Source: Muricauda sp. MAR_2010_75 (GTDB lineage Bacteria > Bacteroidota > Bacteroidia > Flavobacteriales > Flavobacteriaceae). From it: a stretch of 64,000 nucleotides of DNA. This document shows positions 22,591 to 32,084 of the stretch, in pieces. The translations under genes and the position numbers were made by a program. Below the pieces are notes generated by a model, which worked only from the letters and a program-made list of their open reading frames with translations, made no database searches and was not told the origin of the DNA. Location: the NCBI RefSeq assembly GCF_000745185.1, contig NZ_JQNJ01000001.1:1511501-1575500 (forward strand). Direction: 5' to 3'. Position 1 is the first letter of the stretch. Each line of letters opens with the position of its first letter.

Positions 22591-23856
22591 ATGGGAATAA
22601 AAGCCTTACTGCCCTTTTTGGCGATTTTGTTTTTAGTGGGATGTTCAAGTGACAATGGTGGTGATTTGCCAAAAGGTGATGGAACAGGAACGGAGAACGA
22701 GGCCCCGGATATTGGCGATGGCGCAATTTATCTTGGCTTTGCCCCATGTGAAGCTGGAGTGGCCACCGTTTACCCCTGCCAAGGATACGATATGCTCTTT
22801 CAAATGCGTCTCAATGCCTTTAACGCAAATGCCGCTAACGATATTTGGGGTTGGACGGACACTTCCACAGGTAATGAATATGCTTTGATCGGTTTGGACA
22901 ATGGCACCGCCTTTGTGGATATCACCGATGCCGAAAATCCAGTCTATTTGGGAAAACTCCCCACAGCCACTGAATCCAGTATTTGGCGAGACATCAAAGT
23001 CTACAACGATTATGCCTTTATTGTGTCCGAGGCTACAGATCACGGGATGCAAGTTTTCGACCTCACAAAACTACGAGACGTTACGGATCCACCGGAAGTC
23101 TTTATAGCTGATGCCCGTTTTATCGGCATTGGAAATGCACATAACATTGTGATCAATGAAGAAATGGGCTTTGCCTATCCTGTGGGAACGGCCCGAAACG
23201 ATGACTTTAATGGCGGGGTACATTTTATTAACATCCAAACCCCGACCAGCCCTATTAGGGTGGGGGGTTATGGCGCAAACGGGTACACGCATGACGCCCA
23301 AGTAATTACCTATAATGGGCCTGATACCGATTATTCGGGTCGTGAAATTTTTATTGGCGCCAATGAAACGCAGATAGTCATTGCCGATATAACCGACAAA
23401 ACCAACCCTACCGAAATAGGGACACTCAGTTACGCAAACCGAGGATATACCCATCAAGGGTGGTTCACCGATGATCACCGCTATTACATTTTGGGAGATG
23501 AAACCGATGAGATCAATTTTGGTTTCGATTCCAGAACCTTGGTTTTTGATATGACCGATTTGGACAATCCTGTGTTGCATACGACCTACATAGGACCAAC
23601 CTCCGCAACCGACCATAATGGCTATGTAAAAGGGGATGAGTTTTTCTTGGCCAACTATTCGGCAGGGGTGCGAGTCTTGGATATTTCAGGTATTGATTCA
23701 GAAACGATTACCGAAACCGGATTTTTTGACACCCATCCTTCCAATAACGTACCTGGTTTTGATGGAGTTTGGAGTGTTTACCCGTATTTTGAAAGTGGAA
23801 AAATTATCATTTCCGATACCCAAGCTGGGTTTTTTGTGGTTCAAAAATCCAATTAA
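22591..23856 (+). CDS. Choice-of-anchor B family lipoprotein with LVIVD repeats
   Basis: This 421-residue lipoprotein has a signal peptide ending in the lipobox FLVGC with C18. The mature part contains repeated strands such as NEYALIGLDNGTAFVDITDAENPVYLG and YAFIVSEATDHGMQVFDLTKL, forming a propeller as in choice-of-anchor B proteins. Five cysteine and WGWTD positions near the start match that family. It is anchored outside the cytoplasm; the ligand is unknown. The next gene, another lipoprotein, starts 3 bases later. Confidence 0.88.
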   Translation: MGIKALLPFLAILFLVGCSSDNGGDLPKGDGTGTENEAPDIGDGAIYLGFAPCEAGVATVYPCQGYDMLFQMRLNAFNANAANDIWGWTDTSTGNEYALIGLDNGTAFVDITDAENPVYLGKLPTATESSIWRDIKVYNDYAFIVSEATDHGMQVFDLTKLRDVTDPPEVFIADARFIGIGNAHNIVINEEMGFAYPVGTARNDDFNGGVHFINIQTPTSPIRVGGYGANGYTHDAQVITYNGPDTDYSGREIFIGANETQIVIADITDKTNPTEIGTLSYANRGYTHQGWFTDDHRYYILGDETDEINFGFDSRTLVFDMTDLDNPVLHTTYIGPTSATDHNGYVKGDEFFLANYSAGVRVLDISGIDSETITETGFFDTHPSNNVPGFDGVWSVYPYFESGKIIISDTQAGFFVVQKSN

Positions 23857-23859
23857 GCC

Positions 23860-25203
23860 ATGAGAAAGTTCGGGTATTTCATCTTACTGATTTGCTTTTG
23901 GTCATGTTCGAATGATGATGCTTCTTCGACCCCAGAAATGGAAGCCCCCTTTTTGGGTGAAGTGGAATGGATTAAAAGTTTTGGGGGTTCTGGTGAGGAA
24001 GCTGGGCAATCTATTATTCAAACTATGGATGGAGGTTATGCCATTTTGGGGTACACCAACAGCACAGATGGAGATATAACAGATAAGACCATGGGCGTCA
24101 GCGACTATTGGTTGCTAAAAATGGATGCCGAGGGTACTATGCAATGGAATAAAACCTATGGGGGCAGCAAGGAAGATTTGGGTCAGTCCGTGATTCAAAC
24201 TGCAGATGGGGGCTATGCCCTAGTGGGCTATGCGATGAGTGATGATGGTGATGGCAGCAATAATGAAGGCTTCCATGATAATTGGATTCTTCGATTGGAT
24301 GCAACAGGCAACATTTTATGGGAACAGAGCTTTGGATTTGCTGGACACGATCATTCCTATGATGTGATTCAGACCGCAGATGGCGGTTTCTTTTTTGCCG
24401 GGTTTTTGGATGTGACCCTATCCAATGGCGAGGGGAATTTTGGAAAAGGAATAAGCTCGCTCACCAGACACGGAGTGGGGGAATTTTGGGGCACCAAACT
24501 GGATGCCGATGGCAATTTACAGTGGCGACGCTATTTTGGCGGAACCAACAACGATCGTGCCCATGCTGTGGTTCAAGCAGATGATGGCGGATTTGTTATG
24601 GCCGGCTTTTCAGAAAGTGATGATTATGATGTGTCCAACACCAAGGGCAGTTACGATTTTTGGGTGGTCAAAGTGGATGCAGGGGGAAACTTAGTATGGG
24701 AAAAATCCTTTGGCGGGACGGGCATTGAAGTTTCGTATGACATCAAAAAGACACCAGACGGCGCCTATGCTGTGTTGGGGCATACCTTTAGCACCGATAC
24801 CGATGTTTCCAAAAATCATGGAGAGTCCGATGTATGGCTCATTAAAATTGACGATAATGGAAACCTGCTTTGGGAAAAAACATACGGGGGAACCGAATTC
24901 GATGATGCCAAAGGTCTTGACTTGACCTTGGACGGCGGTTTTGTAATCGCTGGAAACTCTAAAAGCACGGACGGTGATTCTACTGAAAATCAAGGTGAGA
25001 ACGACCTGTGGTTCATCAAAACGGATAATGAAGGAAATTTGACCTATCAAAAATCCTTCGGAGGTTCTGGATTGGACTTCGGTTTTGATGTTGTCCATTG
25101 TGAAGATGGCTCGGTTGTTATGGTCGGAGAAGCGGCCAGCAGCGACTTTTTGGACCTTGACCCCAAGGGAATGACCGACCTCGTGGTCATTAAACTGAAA
25201 TAG
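23860..25203 (+). CDS. Seven-repeat beta-propeller lipoprotein
   Basis: This 447-residue lipoprotein has C16 in the lipobox of FWSCS. Seven tandem repeats of 55-65 residues follow, each with W-x-K-x-(F/Y)GG, a DGGYA-(I/V)-x-G strand, a D/S-rich loop and a D-x-WxxKxD strand. The count suggests a single closed seven-bladed propeller. It is coupled to the preceding lipoprotein by a 3-base gap. Such repeats are widespread in Bacteroidota surface proteins, but the function is unknown. Confidence 0.82.
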   Translation: MRKFGYFILLICFWSCSNDDASSTPEMEAPFLGEVEWIKSFGGSGEEAGQSIIQTMDGGYAILGYTNSTDGDITDKTMGVSDYWLLKMDAEGTMQWNKTYGGSKEDLGQSVIQTADGGYALVGYAMSDDGDGSNNEGFHDNWILRLDATGNILWEQSFGFAGHDHSYDVIQTADGGFFFAGFLDVTLSNGEGNFGKGISSLTRHGVGEFWGTKLDADGNLQWRRYFGGTNNDRAHAVVQADDGGFVMAGFSESDDYDVSNTKGSYDFWVVKVDAGGNLVWEKSFGGTGIEVSYDIKKTPDGAYAVLGHTFSTDTDVSKNHGESDVWLIKIDDNGNLLWEKTYGGTEFDDAKGLDLTLDGGFVIAGNSKSTDGDSTENQGENDLWFIKTDNEGNLTYQKSFGGSGLDFGFDVVHCEDGSVVMVGEAASSDFLDLDPKGMTDLVVIKLK

Positions 25204-25284
25204 CCATCCTGTTCCATAGAAAACCCCTATGAACATATTCGTTATTATAATGTTAGGAACCATGGTAAAACCCTACAGATACAG

Positions 25285-25292
25285 TATATTTG
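25285..25292 (+). promoter_or_regulatory. -7 promoter element TAtaTTTG of the suf operon
   Basis: This is a perfect -7 element 29 bases before the start of the first suf gene. No clear -33 TTG is visible, and no obvious IscR-like box was recognised. Confidence 0.6.
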
Positions 25293-25320
25293 TGGGCTAT
25301 TTAGAACAAATCCAGTTAAG

Positions 25321-25650
25321 ATGATCAAAGTTTCAGAGACAGCTAAGCAGAAAGTGGTGTCGCTAATGACCGAGGAAGGGTATGACGCAAGCACCGATTT
25401 TGTGCGTGTAGGCGTAAAAAGTGGAGGTTGCAGCGGTTTGTCCTATGAATTAAAATTTGATAAGACAGCTGCTGATACCGATAAGGTTTTTGAAGATAAT
25501 GCCGTGCGCATTATTGTAGATAAAAAGAGCTTTTTGTACCTCGTGGGCACCACATTGGAATATTCAGGAGGGTTGAACGGGAAAGGCTTTGTCTTTAACA
25601 ACCCCAATGCACAGCGCACCTGCGGTTGTGGGGAGAGTTTTTCACTATAA
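25321..25650 (+). CDS. sufA: HesB/IscA family A-type Fe-S carrier
   Basis: This 109-residue A-type scaffold/carrier has the three conserved cysteines: one in SGGCSGLSYEL near residue 39 and two in the C-terminal CGCGESF. It receives Fe-S clusters from SufBCD and passes them to apo-proteins. It is the first gene of the suf operon. The symbol follows its position; IscA and ErpA are close relatives. Confidence 0.93.
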   Translation: MIKVSETAKQKVVSLMTEEGYDASTDFVRVGVKSGGCSGLSYELKFDKTAADTDKVFEDNAVRIIVDKKSFLYLVGTTLEYSGGLNGKGFVFNNPNAQRTCGCGESFSL

Positions 25651-25689
25651 TTTTTGACTTTGAGCCTTTGAATGGCTAACTTATAAGAT

Positions 25690-27135
25690 ATGGCGTATAC
25701 TGAGGAAGAATTAAAAAAAGAACTGGAAACCAAGGAATATGAATATGGTTTCTACACAGATATAGAATCGGATACCCTGCCCAAGGGGTTGAACGAGGAC
25801 ATCGTTATTGCCATTTCCAAAAAGAAGGAAGAACCGGATTGGATGACGGCCTGGCGTTTGGAAGCTTTTAGGGCATGGGAGCAAATGAAGGAACCGGAGT
25901 GGGCCAATGTGAGATACAATAAGCCCGATTTTCAGGATATTTCCTATTATTCCGCCCCTAACAAAAAACCCAAGTACAATAGTTTGGACGAAGTAGATCC
26001 AGAATTGTTGGATACGTTCAAAAAACTGGGGATTTCATTGGATGAGCAAAAGAAATTGGCCGGGGTGGCTGTGGACATCGTTATGGACTCCGTTTCGGTG
26101 GCCACTACGTTCAAAAAGACCTTGGCTGAAAAGGGCATTATTTTCTGCTCCATTTCAGAAGCCATAAAAGAACACCCAGAGTTGGTGAAAAAATATATCG
26201 GTACGGTAGTGCCACAAAAAGACAACTTTTATGCGGCATTGAACTCTGCGGTCTTTTCTGATGGTTCATTTTGCTACATCCCAAAAGGAGTTAGATGTCC
26301 CATGGAACTATCCACCTATTTCCGAATAAATCAGGCCGGAACCGGTCAGTTTGAGCGGACCTTGGTCATTGCCGAAGAAGGTAGCTACGTGAGCTATTTG
26401 GAAGGCTGTACCGCCCCCACTCGTGATGAGAACCAATTGCACGCAGCCGTGGTAGAGCTCATTGCATTGGATAATGCTGAAATAAAATATTCAACCGTAC
26501 AGAACTGGTTCCCCGGAAACAAAGAAGGCAAAGGTGGTGTATACAATTTTGTGACCAAAAGGGGGCTTTGCGAAAATAACGCCAAGATTTCTTGGACACA
26601 GGTGGAAACAGGTTCCGCGGTAACCTGGAAGTACCCATCCTGTATTTTGAAAGGGAACAACTCCATTGGGGAGTTTTACTCCATTGCCGTGACGAATAAC
26701 TTTCAGCAAGCTGACACCGGCACAAAAATGATCCACTTGGGAAAAAACACCCGAAGCACCATTATCTCAAAAGGTATTTCAGCAGGAAAATCCCAAAACA
26801 GTTACAGAGGATTGGTACAGGTGAACAGTAGGGCAGAAAATGCACGGAACTTTTCACAGTGCGATTCCTTGTTGATGGGAAATGAATGTGGGGCACATAC
26901 TTTTCCATACATAGAAGTAAAAAATAAGACTGCACAAATAGAACACGAGGCCACCACCAGTAAAATTGGTGAGGACCAAATCTTCTATTGCAATCAAAGG
27001 GGTATCGATACGGAAAAAGCCATTGCATTGATTGTAAACGGTTTTAGCAAGGAGGTATTGAACAAACTTCCTATGGAGTTTGCAGTGGAGGCCCAAAAAT
27101 TATTGGAAATCAGCCTTGAAGGTTCAGTAGGATAG
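25690..27135 (+). CDS. sufB: Fe-S cluster assembly scaffold SufB
   Basis: This 481-residue protein is the right length for SufB. The beta-helix core shows [29 protein letters not shown], and [13 protein letters not shown]. The C-terminal helical region ends with [24 protein letters not shown]. It forms the SufBC2D scaffold on which clusters are built from SufS/SufE sulfur. It lies 39 bases after the A-type carrier. A hairpin built from two repeat copies separates it from sufC. Confidence 0.96.
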   Translation: MAYTEEELKKELETKEYEYGFYTDIESDTLPKGLNEDIVIAISKKKEEPDWMTAWRLEAFRAWEQMKEPEWANVRYNKPDFQDISYYSAPNKKPKYNSLDEVDPELLDTFKKLGISLDEQKKLAGVAVDIVMDSVSVATTFKKTLAEKGIIFCSISEAIKEHPELVKKYIGTVVPQKDNFYAALNSAVFSDGSFCYIPKGVRCPMELSTYFRINQAGTGQFERTLVIAEEGSYVSYLEGCTAPTRDENQLHAAVVELIALDNAEIKYSTVQNWFPGNKEGKGGVYNFVTKRGLCENNAKISWTQVETGSAVTWKYPSCILKGNNSIGEFYSIAVTNNFQQADTGTKMIHLGKNTRSTIISKGISAGKSQNSYRGLVQVNSRAENARNFSQCDSLLMGNECGAHTFPYIEVKNKTAQIEHEATTSKIGEDQIFYCNQRGIDTEKAIALIVNGFSKEVLNKLPMEFAVEAQKLLEISLEGSVG

Positions 27136-27187
27136 CTTCGACTTCGCTCAGCTATCGGTTAAAGGTTGATTGAGCGTAGCCGAAATC
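27134..27187. repeat. Paired inverted dispersed repeats between sufB and sufC
   Basis: AGCTTCGACTTCGCTCAGCT (27134-27153) and TTGAGCGTAGCCGAAATC (27170-27187) are oppositely oriented copies of one family. They can pair as a stem (about 12 of 15 positions). It is likely an mRNA hairpin that adjusts expression between sufB and sufC. Confidence 0.6.
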
Positions 27188-27221
27188 ATATAATTCAAAT
27201 TAAGAATACAACTTTTTGATA

Positions 27222-27974
27222 ATGCTAAAGATTAACAATTTACACGCTAGCGTAGACGATAAAAAAATCCTGAAGGGAATCAATCTTGAGGTCAATGCAG
27301 GAGAGGTACACGCCATTATGGGGCCCAATGGCTCCGGGAAAAGTACCTTGGCCGAGGTCATTGCTGGCAAGGAAGAATTCGAGATAAAGAAAGGAAGTAT
27401 TTCTTTGGAAGGTGAGGATTTGGAAGAAATGGCTCCTGAGGAAAGAGCCCACAAAGGAATCTTCCTATCCTTCCAATACCCTGTGGAAATTCCTGGGGTG
27501 TCGGTGACCAACTTTATCAAAACGGCCATCAACGAATCACGAAAAGCAAGGGGTATGGAAGATATGCCTGCCAATGAAATGCTGAAATTGATTCGGGAGA
27601 AATCACAATTGTTGGACATTGACCGCAAATTCTTGTCCCGTTCCCTGAACGAAGGGTTTTCGGGTGGTGAGAAAAAACGAAACGAAATCTTCCAGATGGC
27701 CATGATGGAACCCAAATTGGCCATTTTGGATGAAACCGATTCTGGATTGGACATTGATGCCCTACGTATTGTGGCCAATGGTGTGAACAAATTGCGCAGC
27801 AAGGACAACGCCATCATCCTAATTACCCACTATCAGCGTTTGTTGGAATACATCGTTCCAGATTATGTGCACGTATTGCATGATGGTAAAATCGTAAAAT
27901 CCGGCACCAAGGATTTGGCTTTGGAATTGGAGGAAAAAGGATACGATTGGTTAAAGCAAGAAGCTGCGGTATAA
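27222..27974 (+). CDS. sufC: Fe-S cluster assembly ATPase SufC
   Basis: This 250-residue ABC ATPase has Walker A GPNGSGKST (35-43), the signature FSGGEKKRNE, and Walker B LAILDETDSGLDID followed by the H-loop histidine in ILITHYQRLL. It powers conformational changes of the SufBCD scaffold. The ATG at 27222 was chosen; a TTG six bases before it is the only nearby alternative. Confidence 0.96.
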   Translation: MLKINNLHASVDDKKILKGINLEVNAGEVHAIMGPNGSGKSTLAEVIAGKEEFEIKKGSISLEGEDLEEMAPEERAHKGIFLSFQYPVEIPGVSVTNFIKTAINESRKARGMEDMPANEMLKLIREKSQLLDIDRKFLSRSLNEGFSGGEKKRNEIFQMAMMEPKLAILDETDSGLDIDALRIVANGVNKLRSKDNAIILITHYQRLLEYIVPDYVHVLHDGKIVKSGTKDLALELEEKGYDWLKQEAAV

Positions 27975-28021
27975 AAGATATATGATTTCAGATGTCAGAC
28001 ATCAGATTTCACACTGTTGGA

Positions 28022-28048
28022 AACTGACAACTGACAACTGACAACTGA
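28022..28048. repeat. Short tandem repeat (AACTGAC)x3.9 before sufD
   Basis: Three perfect 7-mers plus six bases of a fourth end 8 bases before the sufD ATG. A neighbouring dyad ATGTCAGACAT lies upstream in the gap of 81 bases. Copy-number change here could alter the sufC-sufD spacing. Confidence 0.75.
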
Positions 28049-28055
28049 ATAAAGC

Positions 28056-29372
28056 ATGGATTTAAAAGATAAATTACTCTCATCTTTTTTGGCTTTTGAG
28101 AACACCTTGGATTTGGAACACCCAGTCCACGAGGTTCGTTCGGAGGCCATAAAGAACTTTGAGGAAAAAGGGTTTCCCTCTAAAAAGGAGGAAGCTTGGA
28201 AATATACCTCGTTGAACAGTTTGCAAAAGGTGGACTTCAGTATTTTCCCGAAACAGGAGAATACCCTGGAATACAAGGACATCAAGAAGTACTTTTTGCA
28301 CGAGATAGACACCTACAAAATTGTTTTTGTAGATGGCGTTTATAGTTCATACCTATCGGAAACCACCCATGATGGGGTTGATGTTTGCCTGATGAGTTCC
28401 GCTTTCAGCAAACCCATGTTCCGTCAGGTGCTCGATGTGTATTTTAATAAAGCGGCATCAAAAGAGGAGTCCTTGACTACATTGAATACCGCTTTTTGCA
28501 AGGAAGGGGCCTATATCTATATTCCAAAGAATAAAATGCCCAAAAAGCCCATCCAAATTCTGCATTTGGCCACGGGCAATGAGTCAGCTTTGATGCTCCA
28601 ACCCAGAAACTTGATCGTTGCGGAGCAAAATGCCGAAGTGCAAATTATTGAACGCCACCAAAGTTTAACGGACAATGAGGTGTTCACCAATTCCGTGACC
28701 GAGATTTTTGCGGCCAAAGATGCCATTGTGGACTACTACAAGGTGCAAAATGATAATAACAACGCTTCCTTGGTGGACAACACCTATATTTCACAAAAAG
28801 ATAGCAGTGTGGTTCGGGTGCATACCTTTTCCTTTGGTGGAAAATTGACCCGAAACAATTTGAACTTCTATCAAGACGGGGAACGTATTGATTCTACTTT
28901 GAAAGGCGTGACCATTTTGGGCGAAAAACAGCATGTGGACCATCACACCTTGGTGCACCATGCCCAGCCCAATTGTGAAAGCCATCAAGATTATAAAGGA
29001 ATTTTCGGGGAGCGATCTACAGGCGTCTTCAACGGAAAGATCGTTGTGGACAAGATTGCCCAGAAAACAGATGCCTTCCAACAAAACAACAATATTTTGA
29101 TCAGTGATAAGGCCACTATTAACTCAAAACCCCAATTGGAGATTTTTGCGGATGATGTAAAATGCTCCCACGGATGTACCATTGGCCAGTTGGATGAAGA
29201 AGCTTTGTTCTACCTAAGATCAAGGGGAATTCCCAAAAAAGAGGCTACCGCTTTGTTGATGTATGCCTTTGCCAACAATGTGTTGGAAAGCGTTCGAATT
29301 CCAGAATTAAAGGTTCGAATCAACAAGATTATCGCCAACAAGCTTGGCGTTCGTGTTGGGTTTGAGCTGTAA
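28056..29372 (+). CDS. sufD: Fe-S cluster assembly protein SufD
   Basis: This 438-residue paralogue of SufB has the beta-helix core (YIYIPKNKMPKKPIQILHL) and a C-terminal domain with CSHGCTIGQLDEEALFYLRSRGIPKKEA, the conserved SufD signature. It partners SufB and SufC and is needed for iron entry. It follows the short tandem repeat and is 26 bases before the chosen sufS start. Confidence 0.95.
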   Translation: MDLKDKLLSSFLAFENTLDLEHPVHEVRSEAIKNFEEKGFPSKKEEAWKYTSLNSLQKVDFSIFPKQENTLEYKDIKKYFLHEIDTYKIVFVDGVYSSYLSETTHDGVDVCLMSSAFSKPMFRQVLDVYFNKAASKEESLTTLNTAFCKEGAYIYIPKNKMPKKPIQILHLATGNESALMLQPRNLIVAEQNAEVQIIERHQSLTDNEVFTNSVTEIFAAKDAIVDYYKVQNDNNNASLVDNTYISQKDSSVVRVHTFSFGGKLTRNNLNFYQDGERIDSTLKGVTILGEKQHVDHHTLVHHAQPNCESHQDYKGIFGERSTGVFNGKIVVDKIAQKTDAFQQNNNILISDKATINSKPQLEIFADDVKCSHGCTIGQLDEEALFYLRSRGIPKKEATALLMYAFANNVLESVRIPELKVRINKIIANKLGVRVGFEL

Positions 29373-29398
29373 GCATTGCAATGCATAACGGGATTTTC

Positions 29399-30625
29399 AT
29401 GATACAAACTTCACTAGATATTGCTACCATTAGAAAGGACTTCCCAATCCTCAACCGAAAGGTTAATGGGCAGCCTTTGGTGTATCTGGACAATGCAGCA
29501 ACTTCGCAAACACCGCAGCAGGTCATAGATATGATTGTGGCGTATTATCAAAGCTACAATGCCAATATCCACAGAGGGGTACACAGCCTTTCGCAAGAAG
29601 CCACGGATGCTTATGAAGTGGCCCGAAAGAAAATCCAGGCACATTTCAATATTGCGAAATCACAAGAGGTCATTTTTACCTCAGGCACCACGCATGGTAT
29701 TAATTTGGTGGCCACGGGATTCACTTCATTTTTAAAGAAAGGGGATGAGGTAGTGGTATCAGCCATGGAACATCATTCCAATATTGTGCCGTGGCAAATG
29801 TTGTGCGAGCGCACTGGGGCGAGCCTTAAGGTAATTCCGATGAATATGGAGGGTGAACTGATCATGGAAGAATACCACAAGCTGTTATCCGAAAAGACCA
29901 AGTTCGTGTTCTGCAACCATGTTTCCAACGCCTTGGGCACCATCAACCCTATTGAGGAAATTATAGAGGCTGCCCACAACGTAGGTGCCGCAGTTTTAAT
30001 CGACGGTGCTCAGGCCGCTGCCCATATTAAACCAGACTTGCAAGCGTTGAATGTGGATTTTTATGTGGTTTCGGCCCATAAAATGTGTGGTCCAACCGGT
30101 GTAGGTATGCTGTACGGTAAAGAAGAATGGTTGAAGAAATTACCGCCCTACCAAGGTGGAGGCGAAATGATCGCTGAGGTCACTTTTGAAAAGACCACCT
30201 ACGCCGATTTACCGCATAAGTTTGAAGCGGGTACGCCAAACATCTGTGGCGGGATTGCTTTTGGTGCCGCGTTGGATTATTTGAACAGCATCGGTTTTGA
30301 GGCCATTACCCAATATGAGGATGAACTCGTACACTATGCCACCGAGCAATTGCTGAGCATTGATGGGTTGCGCATTTATGGCAATGCCAAGCACAAAACT
30401 TCCGTCATATCCTTCAATATAGAAGGCATTCATCCGTACGATATTGGCACTATTTTAGACAAATTGGGTATTGCGGTTCGAACCGGGCACCATTGCGCCC
30501 AACCCATTATGGATTTTTATAAGATTCCGGGTACAGTGAGGGCCAGTTTCAGTTTTTACAATACTAAGGAAGAAGTGGACAAACTGGTAGCAGGCGTAAA
30601 ACGAGCCAAAAGCATGTTGGAATAG
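29399..30625 (+). CDS. sufS: Cysteine desulfurase SufS
   Basis: This 408-residue PLP enzyme has the Schiff-base lysine K228 in SAHKMCGPTG and the sulfur-accepting C366 in RTGHHCAQP. It takes sulfur from cysteine and hands it to SufE. I chose the ATG at 29399 over 29381 because MIQTSLDIATIRKDFP matches the family's start. The context is the suf operon. Confidence 0.96.
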   Translation: MIQTSLDIATIRKDFPILNRKVNGQPLVYLDNAATSQTPQQVIDMIVAYYQSYNANIHRGVHSLSQEATDAYEVARKKIQAHFNIAKSQEVIFTSGTTHGINLVATGFTSFLKKGDEVVVSAMEHHSNIVPWQMLCERTGASLKVIPMNMEGELIMEEYHKLLSEKTKFVFCNHVSNALGTINPIEEIIEAAHNVGAAVLIDGAQAAAHIKPDLQALNVDFYVVSAHKMCGPTGVGMLYGKEEWLKKLPPYQGGGEMIAEVTFEKTTYADLPHKFEAGTPNICGGIAFGAALDYLNSIGFEAITQYEDELVHYATEQLLSIDGLRIYGNAKHKTSVISFNIEGIHPYDIGTILDKLGIAVRTGHHCAQPIMDFYKIPGTVRASFSFYNTKEEVDKLVAGVKRAKSMLE

Positions 30626-30652
30626 CCGATTCGTTATCTTTGTCTTAAAGAC

Positions 30653-30683
30653 TTGATACGCATCTTTCCGAATTGTACTTTTG
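30653..30683 (+). promoter_or_regulatory. Internal promoter for sufE and downstream genes
   Basis: TTG (30653-30655), a 20-base spacer, and TAcTTTTG (30676-30683) match both consensus elements. A second -7-like element, TAtcTTTG, lies at 30635-30642. The sufE ATG is 15 bases downstream. This would allow sufE and sufT-like expression apart from sufABCDS. Confidence 0.65.
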
Positions 30684-30697
30684 AATAAACTTGACGC

Positions 30698-31120
30698 ATG
30701 ACCATACAAGAAATACAGGAAGAGATTATTGACGAGTTCTCCATGTTTGATGACTGGATGCAGCGTTACGAATACATGATTGAACTGGGAAAATCCCTTC
30801 CCTTGATCGAGGAACAATATAAAGTTGATGACAATCTCATAAAAGGTTGCCAGAGCAAGGTTTGGGTGCATGCCGAATTGGATGGCGACAAGTTGGTGTT
30901 CACTGCGGATAGTGACGCCATCATCACCAAAGGAATCATTGCCATTTTAATACGGGCATTCAGCAATCAGAGACCGCAGGACATTATTGATGCTGATACA
31001 AGTTTTATTGATGAAATTGGATTAAAGGAGCATTTATCACCAACCCGTGCAAACGGATTGGTGAGTATGGTAAAGCAATTGAAACTGTACGCGGTGGCTT
31101 ACCAAACACAATTAAATTAA
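30698..31120 (+). CDS. sufE: SufE family sulfur acceptor
   Basis: This 140-residue protein has the sulfur-carrying C51 in LIKGCQSKVW, and YEYMIELGKSLP near 24-35 as in SufE/CsdE. It collects persulfide from SufS and delivers it to SufB. It has its own consensus promoter and is 5 bases before the DUF59 gene. Confidence 0.95.
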   Translation: MTIQEIQEEIIDEFSMFDDWMQRYEYMIELGKSLPLIEEQYKVDDNLIKGCQSKVWVHAELDGDKLVFTADSDAIITKGIIAILIRAFSNQRPQDIIDADTSFIDEIGLKEHLSPTRANGLVSMVKQLKLYAVAYQTQLN

Positions 31121-31125
31121 AAAAG

Positions 31126-31455
31126 ATGAGCGAAGAAACCACCATAGATACCCAAGAATTGGGAGAGAAAATTGTAAAGGTCCTCAAGACCATTTATGAC
31201 CCAGAGATTCCTGTGGACATATATGAATTAGGCTTGATTTACGATGTGTTCGTGAATGAGGATTATGATGTCAAGATTTTAATGACCTTAACATCGCCCA
31301 ATTGTCCAGTAGCGGAAAGTTTACCGGCTGAAGTAGAAGAAAAGGTAAAATCGTTGGACGAATTAAAGGACGTTGAAGTAGAAATCACTTTTGATCCTCC
31401 ATGGACCCAAGAACTGATGAGCGAGGAAGCGAAATTGGAGCTGGGATTGCTTTAA
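31126..31455 (+). CDS. DUF59/MIP18 family Fe-S assembly protein (SufT-like)
   Basis: This 109-residue protein has the DUF59 pattern: KTIYDPEIPVDIYELGLIYDV, then MTLTSPNCPVAESLP with the conserved cysteine, then VEITFDPPWTQELMSEEAK. Proteins of this family help mature Fe-S enzymes and occur in suf operons of many bacteria. It is translationally close to sufE. Confidence 0.92.
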   Translation: MSEETTIDTQELGEKIVKVLKTIYDPEIPVDIYELGLIYDVFVNEDYDVKILMTLTSPNCPVAESLPAEVEEKVKSLDELKDVEVEITFDPPWTQELMSEEAKLELGLL

Positions 31456-31472
31456 ATTAGATGTTAGAATTC

Positions 31473-31521
31473 AGTATTGAGTACACAAAATTTCTCAATA
31501 CTCAAATCTCAATACTCAAAT
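31473..31521. repeat. Hairpin and 14-bp tandem duplication before the DUF2480 gene
   Basis: CTCAATACTCAAAT occurs twice in tandem (31494-31507, 31508-31521). Its first nine bases also pair with AGTATTGAG at 31473-31481 across a 12-base loop. The second copy ends 3 bases before the ATG, so it could influence ribosome access. Confidence 0.7.
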
Positions 31522-31524
31522 CTG

Positions 31525-32028
31525 ATGAGTGAAATCACAAACAGAGTAGCCCAAAGCAAACTGGTCACTTTTGACTTGGAAGAATTATATCCCAAAGGAG
31601 AGCGAAAGGTACTTGATATAAAAGATTGGTTGCTGGAAGGTATCATTTTACGAGAAAAGGAGTTCAGAAACCATGTGGATGATCACAACTGGTCTGATTA
31701 CCAAGATAGTTATGTGGCATTGCAGTGCTCAACTGATGCCATTGTTCCCGGTTGGGCCTTTATGTTGGTCGCCTCCAAATTGACCCCTTATGCCAACAAA
31801 GTGGTGGTAGGAAGTTTGGAAGATTTGGAAACAGTACTTTACCAAACCATTCTGGAAAACTTGGACGTATCTCCATATGCAGACAAGCCCGTGATCATAA
31901 AAGGATGCTCCAAAAAACCTGTTCCTGAGAACGCCTATCTTATGGCCATAGAAAAAATACAGCCCGTGGCCAAAAGTATCATGTACGGTGAGGCGTGTTC
32001 TTCGGTTCCGCTTTTTAAGAAAAAATAA
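31525..32028 (+). CDS. DUF2480 family protein
   Basis: This protein of 167 residues starts MSEITNRVAQSKLVTFDLEELYPKG. It is a soluble protein of the DUF2480 family, restricted mostly to Bacteroidota, usually found at the end of suf operons. A role in Fe-S assembly is only suggested by this link. The cysteines near KGCSKKPVPENAYL and GEACSSVPLFKKK could be functional. A perfect palindrome follows as terminator. Confidence 0.88.
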   Translation: MSEITNRVAQSKLVTFDLEELYPKGERKVLDIKDWLLEGIILREKEFRNHVDDHNWSDYQDSYVALQCSTDAIVPGWAFMLVASKLTPYANKVVVGSLEDLETVLYQTILENLDVSPYADKPVIIKGCSKKPVPENAYLMAIEKIQPVAKSIMYGEACSSVPLFKKK

Positions 32029-32057
32029 AAACCCGTATGCATGCATACGGGTTTTTT
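32028..32057 (+). terminator. Terminator of the suf operon
   Basis: A perfect 28-bp palindrome (32028-32055) with arms AAAACCCGTATGC is followed by T-rich sequence. It starts on the last base of the DUF2480 stop codon. It also works in reverse for the convergent lipoprotein gene ending at 32085. Confidence 0.9.
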
Positions 32058-32084
32058 ACTAAAAATGATATTTTAGATTCAATT

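Noticed and set aside
27200..27817. Open frame of 205 codons on the minus strand opposite sufC
   Set aside because: Complete overlap with a clear ABC ATPase; the antisense frame is serine/leucine-rich with no motif.
28022..28048. CRISPR-like repeat near sufD
   Set aside because: The units are 7 bases with no spacers, so it is a simple tandem repeat.
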